From Actinomycetes bacterium (GTDB lineage: Bacteria > Actinomycetota > Acidimicrobiia > Acidimicrobiales > RAAP-2): a DNA stretch of 15,390 bases. The stretch is taken from positions 1 to 15,390 of the forward strand of contig JANXTQ010000113.1 in NCBI GenBank assembly GCA_025352305.1, written 5' to 3'. Shown here one piece after another: positions 1-7,684 of this stretch. Both the position numbers and the translations under genes were made by a program. Under the pieces are notes generated by a model. It did not search any database. It was not told where the DNA came from and saw only the letters and a program-made list of their open reading frames with translations. Position 1 is the first letter of the stretch; the number at the start of each line of letters is the position of its first letter.

Positions 1-995
1 TTGCCCGTGATGACGTTTCCTTCGATCGTCACCAAGTGATAGCTACTGGACGAAATGGCAATTCCACCGCCGCCCTGCAAGGCAACGTTATTGATGATCG
101 TGTTGTTCTGGATTAGAACGACGTTGCCGGTGCCCACCGAAATTCCGCCGCCGTACTCGGCGGATGAATTACCAACGATGGTGTTGTTCACAATCTGTGC
201 GGAACCTCCACGAATATAGACACCGCCGCCATCGTCGTAGTCGCGCGACGTGTTGTAGCCGATGAAACTATTCTTTAGCGTCTGAACTCCACCCTCGAAA
301 GCTACGCCGCCACCGCAGTCTGATCCGTTATGAACAACGGTGACGCCGGAAATAACTGCGGACGTTCCTGCAACGTAGAGCGCGCCACAACCGCCTTCAT
401 TGAAGTTGCCGGAGATCAGGCCACCTTGCAAGTTCAGCGTGCCGTACGAATACACGGCGCTGCCACTTCCGCTGGAAATATTGGCCGTGAAATTCACATT
501 GTTGAGATTGAGCGTGCCGGAGTTGTTGACTCCTGCTCCCGAGCCAGTTTGGGCGTAACCATTTTCGATAGTCAGGTTGTTTATGTACGCGATTACGCCC
601 GTATCAACAGCCATCACCTGAACCTTGTTGGCGCCCGTCAGAATCGTTTTGGCCACACCACGTCCATTGATATAGATCGTTCCAATCGACTGCACCACTA
701 AGGGACCGTTGGCGGAAGTGACAGTGATTGGTGACAGAGTTCGAATCGAAATCGTGTCCGTCTTAGACGGTCCATCGAGAGTCGCCAACGCGAGAGCGGT
801 GCGCAACGTGCACGTGGTATTGAGGGCCTGTTCGCACACCGCGAGCGTGGCAGATGAGGGTGAGTCACCCGGCGAACCCACGTAGTAGGTAAAGCCATGG
901 GGCGTGCCAGCCGAACTTATTCCGACTCCAGTGCTTGCAACGCAAAGGGCTGCCAAAAATAATGATCGTGTACTAATGCGTGAGATGAGTCTCAT
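1..995 (-). CDS. Secreted right-handed beta-helix protein with CSLREA-like N-terminal motif (3' end outside window)
   Basis: The open frame runs without a stop from the ATG at 995 to the left edge, giving 331 codons of a longer gene. Residues 1-29 form a Sec signal peptide (basic start, hydrophobic stretch LFLAALCVAS, cleavage near SSA), so the product is exported. Residues about 36-72 resemble the CSLREA-type domain, with the motif CTLRTALALA at 62-71 and a second Cys at 54. From about 135 onward come short repeats rich in N-N-T/I and G-G-G-V/I, for example at 205, 228, 256, 282 and 308. These are typical of parallel beta-helix (PbH1, pectate-lyase-like) surface proteins. I chose ATG 995 because GAGAGG lies seven bases upstream; the in-frame ATG at 1001 sits too close to it. 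Substrate or ligand cannot be read from the sequence: members include adhesins and polysaccharide-active enzymes. It is divergent from the glycosyltransferase gene at 1218. Confidence 0.88.
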   Translation of the reverse strand, partial: MRLISRISTRSLFLAALCVASTGVGISSAGTPHGFTYYVGSPGDSPSSATLAVCEQALNTTCTLRTALALATLDGPSKTDTISIRTLSPITVTSANGPLVVQSIGTIYINGRGVAKTILTGANKVQVMAVDTGVIAYINNLTIENGYAQTGSGAGVNNSGTLNLNNVNFTANISSGSGSAVYSYGTLNLQGGLISGNFNEGGCGALYVAGTSAVISGVTVVHNGSDCGGGVAFEGGVQTLKNSFIGYNTSRDYDDGGGVYIRGGSAQIVNNTIVGNSSAEYGGGISVGTGNVVLIQNNTIINNVALQGGGGIAISSSSYHLVTIEGNVITG

Positions 996-1217
996 GTACA
1001 TGCCTCTCTCGATCCGTGGGACCGAATTTGTAGCGTGCAGTGTTCCTGCGCGGTAAATCGACCGTACACCACAAGCGGGCATCAATCGATCATTAGAACG
1101 GGGCTGTGAATCGAAACCTCATCAGGTTGAAGACGGGTGGCGGCCTCGAAGTTCCCGAGATCCTGCAAAATTGCGTTCGACCGGGTAATGGCAGATATTG
1201 AATGAACGTAGAATTCA

Positions 1218-2687
1218 GTGTTGTCGACTTCCGGCACGATTGATTCTTGGTTTGGCTCCTCTGACTTGACGACACACTCACATTCCGAGGAGTCCCGCCA
1301 ACAGTTCATTCTCGAGCGAGCGGCGACCCTTCGTTTCAAAGAGAGTGCAACAAACTCTCCGTTAAACGTCGACGGATTGGACACGACTACTCAGCACGTC
1401 GTAAGTCACCGACTCCTCAACGCCAGCGGCGTCGAGAAAGCTGATCGAATTTTTCGCTCCGTTGCTCGACGAACGGCACAATCACTGCAGCGAAGTTCCG
1501 TTTCCCCGCCAAACGTCAGTCCCACGTCAGTCAGTAGTTCGGCGATCGAAAAGTCGTTGGTTTCGTTGACTTCCAACGAGTTCCTCATAATTGACGAGAA
1601 CATCCCTGACGTGTCGCGCGACGCGGGATCAGTTCGGATCGTCGAGATCATGAAGATCCTTGTCGCTCTCGGCTTCGACGTAAAATTTCGAACTTTCCAA
1701 CCGGAATCCTCTAGCAAGCTCGAGCGCGAACTTCTTGCCTTAGGCGTCGAACTGCTGGACCACATGATTTCTATTGAGCAACAATTACAGGATCACCGCG
1801 AAGCGTTGTGCGCCGTTTTGGTTTCCCGACCCGAGCCAATGTGGTGTTGGGAGCCCATAATTCGCAGGGTCGTTCCCACTATTCCTCTCATCTACGACAC
1901 GGTGGATCTGCATTTCATGCGCGCACAGTCCGCTCTCGACGCCGGACTCGGCGACGTTCACGACGCGGACGTCGAGCGATTCCACGTCATCGAAACCGCG
2001 ATGGCACTTGCCGCCGATGCCACCGTTGTCGTGACCGAATCCGAGGGTGACGTTCTTCACGGACTCGTTCCCGACCTCACTACATTCACGATTCCTACCA
2101 TTCACCGTTCGCGCAACGACACGGCGACCGTATCGGGTCGTGCTGGAATGCTTTTCGTTGGCAACTTTTGGCACACTCCGAATATCGACGCTGTGCACTG
2201 GTTCGTCAATGAGATCCTTCCATTAGTTCTTGAGCAGCTTCCGGAGGCAAATTTGCGCGTGGTGGGCGCCAACATGCCTCTCGAGATCCAAAGTCTTGAT
2301 CGACCGGGACTCGACATTGTTGGCTTTGTCGACGAGGTCGGTCCCATCTATGAAACGGCAAGAGTCGCAATTGCCCCACTGAGAATTGGGGCGGGTATCA
2401 AAGGAAAGGTCGGAGAAAGCGCTGCACTAGGAGTGCCAGTTGTAGGAACCACGTTGGCTTTTGACGGCTTTACGTTCCGAGATCACGTCGAATGCAGAAT
2501 TGCAAACGATCCGGAGTCTTTCGCGCAAGCAATTGTTGAACTGCTAACCCAGGATGATTCGTGGAGCACGATCAGCCGAGCCGCAGCAACTGCTGCGAGT
2601 GCTCAATGCGATCCCGGGATTGTCAAGGCAACGATTTGTTCGTTGCTTTCTTCCCTAAACGTCCGAATTCCGGCTGCCACAAATTAA
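1218..2687 (+). CDS. Glycosyltransferase, GT4 / Glyco_trans_1 type
   Basis: The 489-residue product is a GT-B fold glycosyltransferase that probably transfers a sugar from an activated donor to a surface glycan or protein at the cytoplasmic face. The N-terminal lobe begins with LIIDENIPDVSRDAGSVR (about 123-140), followed by LIYDTVDLHFMR near 224-235. The C-terminal lobe has LFVGNFWHTPNIDAVHWF (312-329), and the donor-binding block APLRIGAGIKGKVGESAALG (386-405) contains the family's conserved Lys and Glu. These match the GT4 domain often found fused to GT2 or methyltransferase domains. The first roughly 115 residues are unlike the family and end in a Ser-rich linker (about 89-118). The start is uncertain: GTG 1218 directly follows an in-frame stop and has no clear ribosome binding site, so the gene may be a truncated piece of a larger fusion or may begin further in. 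Acceptor and donor are unknown. Confidence 0.87.
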   Translation: MLSTSGTIDSWFGSSDLTTHSHSEESRQQFILERAATLRFKESATNSPLNVDGLDTTTQHVVSHRLLNASGVEKADRIFRSVARRTAQSLQRSSVSPPNVSPTSVSSSAIEKSLVSLTSNEFLIIDENIPDVSRDAGSVRIVEIMKILVALGFDVKFRTFQPESSSKLERELLALGVELLDHMISIEQQLQDHREALCAVLVSRPEPMWCWEPIIRRVVPTIPLIYDTVDLHFMRAQSALDAGLGDVHDADVERFHVIETAMALAADATVVVTESEGDVLHGLVPDLTTFTIPTIHRSRNDTATVSGRAGMLFVGNFWHTPNIDAVHWFVNEILPLVLEQLPEANLRVVGANMPLEIQSLDRPGLDIVGFVDEVGPIYETARVAIAPLRIGAGIKGKVGESAALGVPVVGTTLAFDGFTFRDHVECRIANDPESFAQAIVELLTQDDSWSTISRAAATAASAQCDPGIVKATICSLLSSLNVRIPAATN

Positions 2688-2971
2688 CTGATGGTGCCGA
2701 TATCAGACTCCCTTCCTCCGACTCCTCGACGCTCATCTACACGCGACGATGGCGCTGAGATAAGTGGACGTGCCAAATTTGACTGGCAAGAGCATATTTT
2801 CGAACTCTTGACCTAATTGATCGTCGTTAGGCATTGCAGTCCGTTTGGCCATCAACTGATCAGCACCATGGGCAATCCGCTGGGATCCCGATAGTGAATT
2901 CGCGAAACTGTTAGTCACCCTTGAATTGCAGTACTGTCCAACTCAATCGGTCAATCAAAATTGTCCGCGTC

Positions 2972-2976
2972 AGGAG
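2972..2976 (+). promoter_or_regulatory. Ribosome binding site that sets the start of the large exported protein
   Basis: AGGAG lies four bases before GTG 2981. Starting there places a standard signal peptide at the very N-terminus. The longer frame from TTG 2921 has no ribosome binding site and would put twenty extra residues before the signal peptide. Confidence 0.55.
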
Positions 2977-2980
2977 CAAG

Positions 2981-5900
2981 GTGCCTCGTCAATTTTTTTT
3001 GAGGGGCGTTCGATCATTCGTGGTCTCTTCCCTGATTCTGTCGTCGACGTTGGCGCTGGTGACGAGCGCGGAAGCGGCAATTACCAATCTCCAAGACGGA
3101 ACCGTGGGCCAATACCCCGCGGTCACTCAGCAGTACTTCAACTCTCAAACCGCGAGCTTGGCGTGCCCGAGCTCTGCTCGATGTGATGGCGTGGGAACCT
3201 ACACCACCCCCACAAACTCTGGTGGGCAAAGTTTCAAGTCATTTGTGGTCTCACGGGTTAAAGGGGCGTGGTCTAGCGCATCGACCGTCGCAGCACCTAC
3301 TTCGTTTACTGGAACGTACTTCGCTGCTCATCCACCGACGAGTTTGGCGACGCGGTTGGCCTCAATTTCCTGCGTCTCGGCGGGCAACTGTTGGAGCGTG
3401 GGCCAAACCCAAGGTTCCAACTCTTCGATTGCCGTCGCTGTCCAAGAAGTGGCGGGCATCTGGAAAACCCCTATCGCTGTTGCAATTCCCGATCTCACCT
3501 CTAGCCAGACCCTTTTGGATTCGGTCGCCTGCACCTCAGCCGGAAAATGCATGGCGACTGGCCAGTACAACGCCAACGGCGGAAAGCGTCGACGATTTTC
3601 TGTAACTGAGTCGCAGGGGGTCTGGTCGTCATTCCATACGATTGCGTTGCCCGCGAGCCAAGACTCGTCCGGTTCAACGGTGACCGCGATGAAGTGTTTT
3701 GGAGCGCTGAACTGCGTCGCCGTTGGAAACTATTGGACGGGCACCGGCTACGGGTCCTTTGCAGCGTCGTCAGTGGCCGGAGTGTTTTCGGCGGCTCAAA
3801 TTCTCGTGCCGCCGGCCACGACGACCGACTTCTCGCTCGACACCTTGTGGTGCGCAGACGTCTCGAACTGTGTGGCCGGAGGGCGCTTCGCCCATAGTGA
3901 TCCGTGGCACAGCCTTACAATTACCGAGACGCACGGCACGTGGTCACAAGGGGTCCAGGTTGATCTCAGCACTTCGGCGTCGAAAATTGAATCTTTGAGT
4001 TGCACCAACACGGTGAACTGCTCAGCGCTAGAAACGATTGGCGTAGGGGGCTCGACAACCCTTGCCAATATCGTCGAAACCTCGTCTGCATGGTCAGCGC
4101 CCACCATGGGACCGAGTTATAGCGGGCCGGTGGCGACAGCGTGGCTGGGTGCGACCGCTGTTTTTGCCTCCGGGAGACTATGGGATGACACGTACGCACG
4201 CAGCGCCGCGTCGTCATTTTCGAACGGATCGTTTACTTCGATTTATCAACTCAAGATGCCCAACGACGTATACCTCGAGCGATCGGCGATGTATTTGGAC
4301 GTCACGTGCCCCACGAGCACAACGTGCGAAGTGCTCGGTGGTTTCGTGAACGCGAGGGGCAGAGTGCAAATGTACGTAGAAACATACGTCAACGAAAAAT
4401 TGACGAGCGAAGTTGTGCTGAATGACATCCTTAGCCCATCGGGTTCCGAGGCCTATTACGGATCAATCTCGTGTGGCGCACCGGGAGACTGTGCAGCGTT
4501 CGTCGTGTCGGACTCCGCTGAGATTCTGGCGAACGAATCCAACGGTGTTTGGTCCAACGTCGCGCCACCCGATTTGGGCCAGCCCGCACAGTCGGTGACC
4601 TGTGTGGGTGCGTCGTGGTGCATCCTTGTCGGGAGTGACAACATCACCGCTGAAGTATCAATAGATACTGGCTCCGGCTGGTCAACTGCCCAGAAAGTTC
4701 AGTCGCTCAGCAGTCTCGAGGCGATCTCATGCTGGAGTGCTGGAAATTGTCAAGCGGTGGGCTACGTGATCAATCCGAGCGATAATTTCTACCCCCAGTA
4801 CGCGACCGTGCCGCTAACTAATGGGATCTGGGGTACCGCGGTATTCCCGGCCCCCGATCGCTCGACCGTACCGTGGCTCGGGGAGTTCAATTCAGTCTCG
4901 TGCGTATCAAGTTCACTATGTGTCGCAGCGGGAGGCTTTGATTCACTCGCCGGCGGATATGGCGCCATGGTGACATCCACCTACTCCAACGGAACGTGGT
5001 CGAAAACAGTAATCACCGACTCGCCTTCGAACGCAGTGGGTGATCCCAATGATTTTCTCTACTCGATCAAATGTGTATCTGCGACCTATTGCGTGACCGT
5101 CGGGGACTATTTGCTCGAGAACGGAAACAGTCAGGTGGCAGTTTCCACCGATCACACGGGGGGCAAATTTTCAACGTACCCCGTCATCAGTCCCTACAGC
5201 GCGACGACGGATCCGACGTCCGAGGACTCTTACGTCGGCGGAGTGGGCTGCATGGCGCTCGGAAAATGTCTCGTGGTGGGCTACGTGTATCCAATTGCTT
5301 CATCGACGATCAAAGTTCCATTCCTAGCGTTTAGCGGCACACCGCCGCCTAACGCCCCGAACTATGTTTCGGCGGGCGGTCAACTTGGTCAGATGACAGT
5401 GAGCTGGCACGTGCCAGATGCCAATACCGGTCCCAAACCCGCCTCCTACACCGCACGCGCGGGCTCGCACTCGTGTACGACCACCGCACTCTCGTGTGTG
5501 ATCAGCGGACTGACTCCTGGCCGTCAGTACGCGGTGGTCGTCGTCGCCACCTCAAAGATTGGCTCAGGTCCTCCGTCGCCGCCGATTGAAGTCACCGATG
5601 TAGGACCACCGTTGGCTCCAACAATCAAGAAGGTGTTGACTAGCAGCGGTTCGGCGCACGTCGACTACGTGTCACCAACGTTCGACGGTGGGGCTCCGAT
5701 TACTGGATACGTCGTCACGGCTGTCGCCGCCAATCATCCGACGTTATCTGCCACTTGCGCGCCGACGGTGTTGGCCTGCAACCTGGGATTTGTACTTAAC
5801 GGTGTTAGATATTCGTACAAGGTCTCGGCCAAGAATCGGGTTGGTATCAGCTCTGCCTCCGCGGCGATTAGCGCCATAGCCATTGGAACTGCGCCGACGG

Positions 5901-6424
5901 TGATTAATCCCATTGCGCTTTCGAGTAACCACTCCATCGCAGTGTCATGGACCGCAATCAGTGATGGCGGAAGTGCGCTGATGAAATACACCGCAACCGC
6001 TAACGGCATTTCGTGCGTCAGTGCGTCAGCGACGCACTGTTCCATATCCGGCCTCGCCAATGGCACGTCATACTCAGTGACGGTGACCGCGACGAACGCT
6101 TTCGGAACGAATCAGCCGTCGCATCCGGTATTTGCAACTCCGTCAAGCGCTCACGCTCCTAGTCCCCCAGGGCCGGTGACGGCGCTCACGGCGACAGGCT
6201 GCAAGGGGTGCATCAAATTGTCCTGGAGTGCGCCCAAGGTGGTCGGCAGTGGCATTGCCTACTACTGGATTTGCCAGATCGGTGGCAGCAATTCCTGTTC
6301 AACGGTCAAAGGAGTCCGTACTGCCCAGTTCGCCGCGACTGTGAACAGCAGTTATTCCGTGACGGTCTATGCCAGAAACGGAGAGTTCTCGTCGCCCGCG
6401 CGGGTCACGGGCTCACCTCACTGA
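2981..6424 (+). CDS. Large secreted protein: 14 propeller-like C-x5-C repeats plus four fibronectin type III domains
   Basis: The 1147-residue product starts with a signal peptide (basic PRQFFLRGVR, hydrophobic core 12-29, cleavage near A-E-A 30-32). Residues about 55-780 hold fourteen repeats of 43-69 residues with the pattern S-x-x-C-x5-C-x-x-x-G, followed about 30 residues later by G-x-W/F-S/T. First cysteines are at 62, 131, 184, 239, 291, 341, 443, 498, 541, 584, 641, 698 and 757. The seventh repeat (about 388) has Trp and Val in place of both cysteines. The pattern suggests beta-propeller blades, perhaps two seven-bladed propellers; that is an inference. Four FN3 domains follow (about 790-875, 876-965, 970-1057, 1062-1145), each with an internal Cys pair. 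There is no sortase signal or C-terminal membrane segment, so it is released or held non-covalently. An adhesin or matrix role is likely but not shown. No specific family name is recognised. Confidence 0.9.
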   Translation: MPRQFFLRGVRSFVVSSLILSSTLALVTSAEAAITNLQDGTVGQYPAVTQQYFNSQTASLACPSSARCDGVGTYTTPTNSGGQSFKSFVVSRVKGAWSSASTVAAPTSFTGTYFAAHPPTSLATRLASISCVSAGNCWSVGQTQGSNSSIAVAVQEVAGIWKTPIAVAIPDLTSSQTLLDSVACTSAGKCMATGQYNANGGKRRRFSVTESQGVWSSFHTIALPASQDSSGSTVTAMKCFGALNCVAVGNYWTGTGYGSFAASSVAGVFSAAQILVPPATTTDFSLDTLWCADVSNCVAGGRFAHSDPWHSLTITETHGTWSQGVQVDLSTSASKIESLSCTNTVNCSALETIGVGGSTTLANIVETSSAWSAPTMGPSYSGPVATAWLGATAVFASGRLWDDTYARSAASSFSNGSFTSIYQLKMPNDVYLERSAMYLDVTCPTSTTCEVLGGFVNARGRVQMYVETYVNEKLTSEVVLNDILSPSGSEAYYGSISCGAPGDCAAFVVSDSAEILANESNGVWSNVAPPDLGQPAQSVTCVGASWCILVGSDNITAEVSIDTGSGWSTAQKVQSLSSLEAISCWSAGNCQAVGYVINPSDNFYPQYATVPLTNGIWGTAVFPAPDRSTVPWLGEFNSVSCVSSSLCVAAGGFDSLAGGYGAMVTSTYSNGTWSKTVITDSPSNAVGDPNDFLYSIKCVSATYCVTVGDYLLENGNSQVAVSTDHTGGKFSTYPVISPYSATTDPTSEDSYVGGVGCMALGKCLVVGYVYPIASSTIKVPFLAFSGTPPPNAPNYVSAGGQLGQMTVSWHVPDANTGPKPASYTARAGSHSCTTTALSCVISGLTPGRQYAVVVVATSKIGSGPPSPPIEVTDVGPPLAPTIKKVLTSSGSAHVDYVSPTFDGGAPITGYVVTAVAANHPTLSATCAPTVLACNLGFVLNGVRYSYKVSAKNRVGISSASAAISAIAIGTAPTVINPIALSSNHSIAVSWTAISDGGSALMKYTATANGISCVSASATHCSISGLANGTSYSVTVTATNAFGTNQPSHPVFATPSSAHAPSPPGPVTALTATGCKGCIKLSWSAPKVVGSGIAYYWICQIGGSNSCSTVKGVRTAQFAATVNSSYSVTVYARNGEFSSPARVTGSPH

Positions 6425-6488
6425 ATACCCATCGCAGGCAGTACAACTTGAGCCGTCACGTATTGAATCGGTCCGGGTTTCCTGGAAC

Positions 6489-6770
6489 GTTCTCAACGAA
6501 ACTATTGACTGCTACAGAAATGTGCGACCGCACCGGGGCGTTCATCGCAAAACTCCTCGAGCTGTTTATGACGCGCGAGCCAAATCTCCACCCAGTAGGC
6601 CCATTCACGAGTCGCATTGGCGCGTTCGCACAGAAACCGTTGACCTTCGATGCCACGTCACGTTGCGATATCTCGGCAAACTACGCCACCTGAACGTTGG
6701 CTGGTCCTTTAGAGGTAAATCCATCAAGTTGCAAAAATTGATCCAACCGCGACTACCAACCCAAAGGTGA
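6489..6770 (+). pseudogene. Degenerate C-terminal remnant of an IS481-family transposase
   Basis: In the frame ending at 6770 the translation reads LNETIDCYRNVRPHRG, then TPRAVYDAR, HWRVRTETVD, VTLRYLGKLRHLNVG and GKSIKL. This order (Y-N/R-x-x-R-P-H-R-x-x-x-x-x-T-P, then W-R-V-R, then V-T-L-R-Y-x-x-x-L-x-H-x-x-x-G) is the C-terminal end of IS481-type rve/DDE transposases. The N-terminal helix-turn-helix and nearly all of the catalytic core are absent. The frame extends upstream only as an antisense-unrelated reading inside the FN3 gene, with no plausible start, so this is a broken leftover, not a working gene. I saw no matching terminal inverted repeats. It lies 64 bases after the end of the large exported protein and just before the tRNA pair. 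Confidence 0.75.
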
Positions 6771-6798
6771 ACGCTTTGGATAGCCTTCACAGGTTCAA

Positions 6799-6819
6799 CT
6801 GTTCACGATGTCGTGACAG
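6799..6819 (-). terminator. Inverted repeat after tRNA-Glu, possible terminator
   Basis: TCACGA-TG-TCGTGA is a perfect 14-base palindrome, extended by CTG/CAG to nine pairs with one bulged base. It begins ten bases beyond the 3' end of tRNA-Glu, where a terminator is expected. The two-base loop is tight and there is no real U-tract, so an operator-like palindrome is also possible. Confidence 0.3.
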
Positions 6820-6829
6820 ATTTCAATCG

Positions 6830-6902
6830 CAGTCCCAACGGGATTCGAACCCGTGCCTCCACCTTGAGAGGGTGATGTCCTAGGCCACTAGACGATGGGA
6901 CC
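6830..6902 (-). tRNA. tRNA-Glu (anticodon CUC)
   Basis: The 73-base cloverleaf has a seven-pair acceptor stem (GGTCCCA with TGGGACT, first pair G-U), a Glu-type D arm GTCTAGTGGCCTAGGAC, an anticodon stem TCACC/GGTGG around the loop CTCTCAA (anticodon CTC), and T arm ACGGG-TTCGAAT-CCCGT. The discriminator base is G. CCA is not encoded, since the next bases are CGA. It reads GAG codons. It lies 41 bases behind tRNA-Gln and is probably on the same transcript. Confidence 0.95.
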
Positions 6903-6943
6903 ATGAAGTTGACGAAAGTGTGCAACCACTCCCGTCAACGTCG

Positions 6944-7015
6944 CTCGGGGGCAAGGACTCGAACCCTGAATAACTGGACCAGAACCAGTTGTGTTGCCAA
7001 TTACACCACCCCCGA
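6944..7015 (-). tRNA. tRNA-Gln (anticodon CUG)
   Basis: The 72-base cloverleaf has acceptor stem TCGGGGG/CCCCCGA, the Gln-type D arm GTGTAATTGGCAACAC, anticodon stem ACTGG/CCAGT around TTCTGGT (anticodon CTG), and T arm CAGGG-TTCGAGT-CCTTG. The discriminator is G, and CCA is not encoded. It reads CAG codons. In organisms without GlnRS this tRNA is first charged with Glu by GltX and then amidated by GatCAB; gltX lies a short way upstream. Confidence 0.95.
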
Positions 7016-7026
7016 AGGGCTGTAGG

Positions 7027-7057
7027 AGTTTACCCGAGCCCGCGGACGAGTTGCCAA
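7027..7057 (-). promoter_or_regulatory. Probable promoter of the tRNA-Gln/tRNA-Glu pair
   Basis: On the minus strand TTGGCA (7057-7052) is followed after 19 bases by TAAACT (7032-7027). Transcription would start near 7020, a few bases before the mature tRNA-Gln 5' end at 7015. The -35 is a good match; the spacer is slightly long. It lies between the ydcF-like gene and the tRNAs. Confidence 0.5.
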
Positions 7058-7060
7058 CTA

Positions 7061-7684
7061 CTAGCCAACGTGTAGCCAAGAACTGAGAAGGTGAAAGCCG
7101 ACAAACCGGGCGACTCCGACTTCAACTGTCTCTTTTGCGTAGTACATCCATAGTCCGGGACCGTGAACAGCGGCGTGCGAAACGGGCGAAGGCTGCGGAC
7201 TAAGACCCTGCGCCGATGAAATAGCCATCGCCCGATATTCGTGAAACGGGTCCGTTACGGTGAGCACGTGGGTGGCATCACGAGCCTTGAGCTTCGGCGC
7301 AATGGTCGCAACGTTTTGCCACGTGTCGCCTCCGCCTCCCGTGACGATGTCTGTAGACGGAACTCCGTGGCTGACTAACCACGTTTTGGATGCTCCCGAT
7401 TCTGTACAGACGTCTCCCGGTCTGCGTCCACCGGTGACGGCGATGAGCGGTGCTCGATGAGCATTAAAGAGCTCCAGTGCGGTCTTTAGCCTCACGTAAA
7501 GTTCCGGTCCCGGAACGCAGTTGTTTTCCGTTGTGCCAAATACGAGGATCGCTTGCGAAGTGGCGGTGGAATGTTCTTGACCGCGCAGCCATATCTGAAC
7601 GAAGGTGACCGCGAAATAAAGGACGCTCACACTCACGACGACGACTGCGATCTTGAACACGAGCTTGATCGGACCAAAGATCAC
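7061..7684 (-). CDS. YdcF/ElyC-like DUF218 membrane protein
   Basis: The 207-residue protein has one N-terminal membrane segment (about 10-32) followed by a DUF218 domain facing the outside. Visible family features are the strand AILVFG (45-50), R65 and the following helix, IAVTGGRR (81-88), E95 with SGASKTWLVSHGVPSTDI (96-113), a D-T-W-Q-N motif (120-124, in place of the usual T-x-E-N) and TDPFHEYRA (144-152). DUF218 proteins such as SanA, ElyC and YdcF are linked to envelope or peptidoglycan metabolism, but their chemistry is poorly defined, so no reaction is assigned. The GTG start overlaps the gltX stop by four bases (GTGA) and has AAAGG just upstream, which indicates translational coupling to gltX. 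Confidence 0.88.
   Translation of the reverse strand: MIFGPIKLVFKIAVVVVSVSVLYFAVTFVQIWLRGQEHSTATSQAILVFGTTENNCVPGPELYVRLKTALELFNAHRAPLIAVTGGRRPGDVCTESGASKTWLVSHGVPSTDIVTGGGGDTWQNVATIAPKLKARDATHVLTVTDPFHEYRAMAISSAQGLSPQPSPVSHAAVHGPGLWMYYAKETVEVGVARFVGFHLLSSWLHVG

Noticed and set aside
330..701. Plus-strand open frame of 123 codons
   Set aside because: It is antisense to the beta-helix gene, whose frame shows a signal peptide and regular repeats; the plus-strand product has no recognisable features.
1082..1384. Minus-strand 100-codon frame before and inside the glycosyltransferase gene
   Set aside because: No family resemblance, no clear ribosome binding site, and it overlaps the start of the glycosyltransferase frame.
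2921..2980. TTG 2921 as start of the large exported protein
   Set aside because: It has no ribosome binding site and would put 20 residues ahead of a normal signal peptide; GTG 2981 has AGGAG upstream.
2688..2980. 293-base gap between the glycosyltransferase and the large exported protein
   Set aside because: I found no convincing gene, RNA or terminator. TTGACC at 2808-2813 resembles a -35 but has no matching -10 at the right distance.
7016..7040. GGGCT/AGCCC inverted repeat after the YdcF-like gene as a terminator
   Set aside because: A five-pair stem with a 15-base loop and no U-tract; it overlaps the better-supported tRNA promoter.
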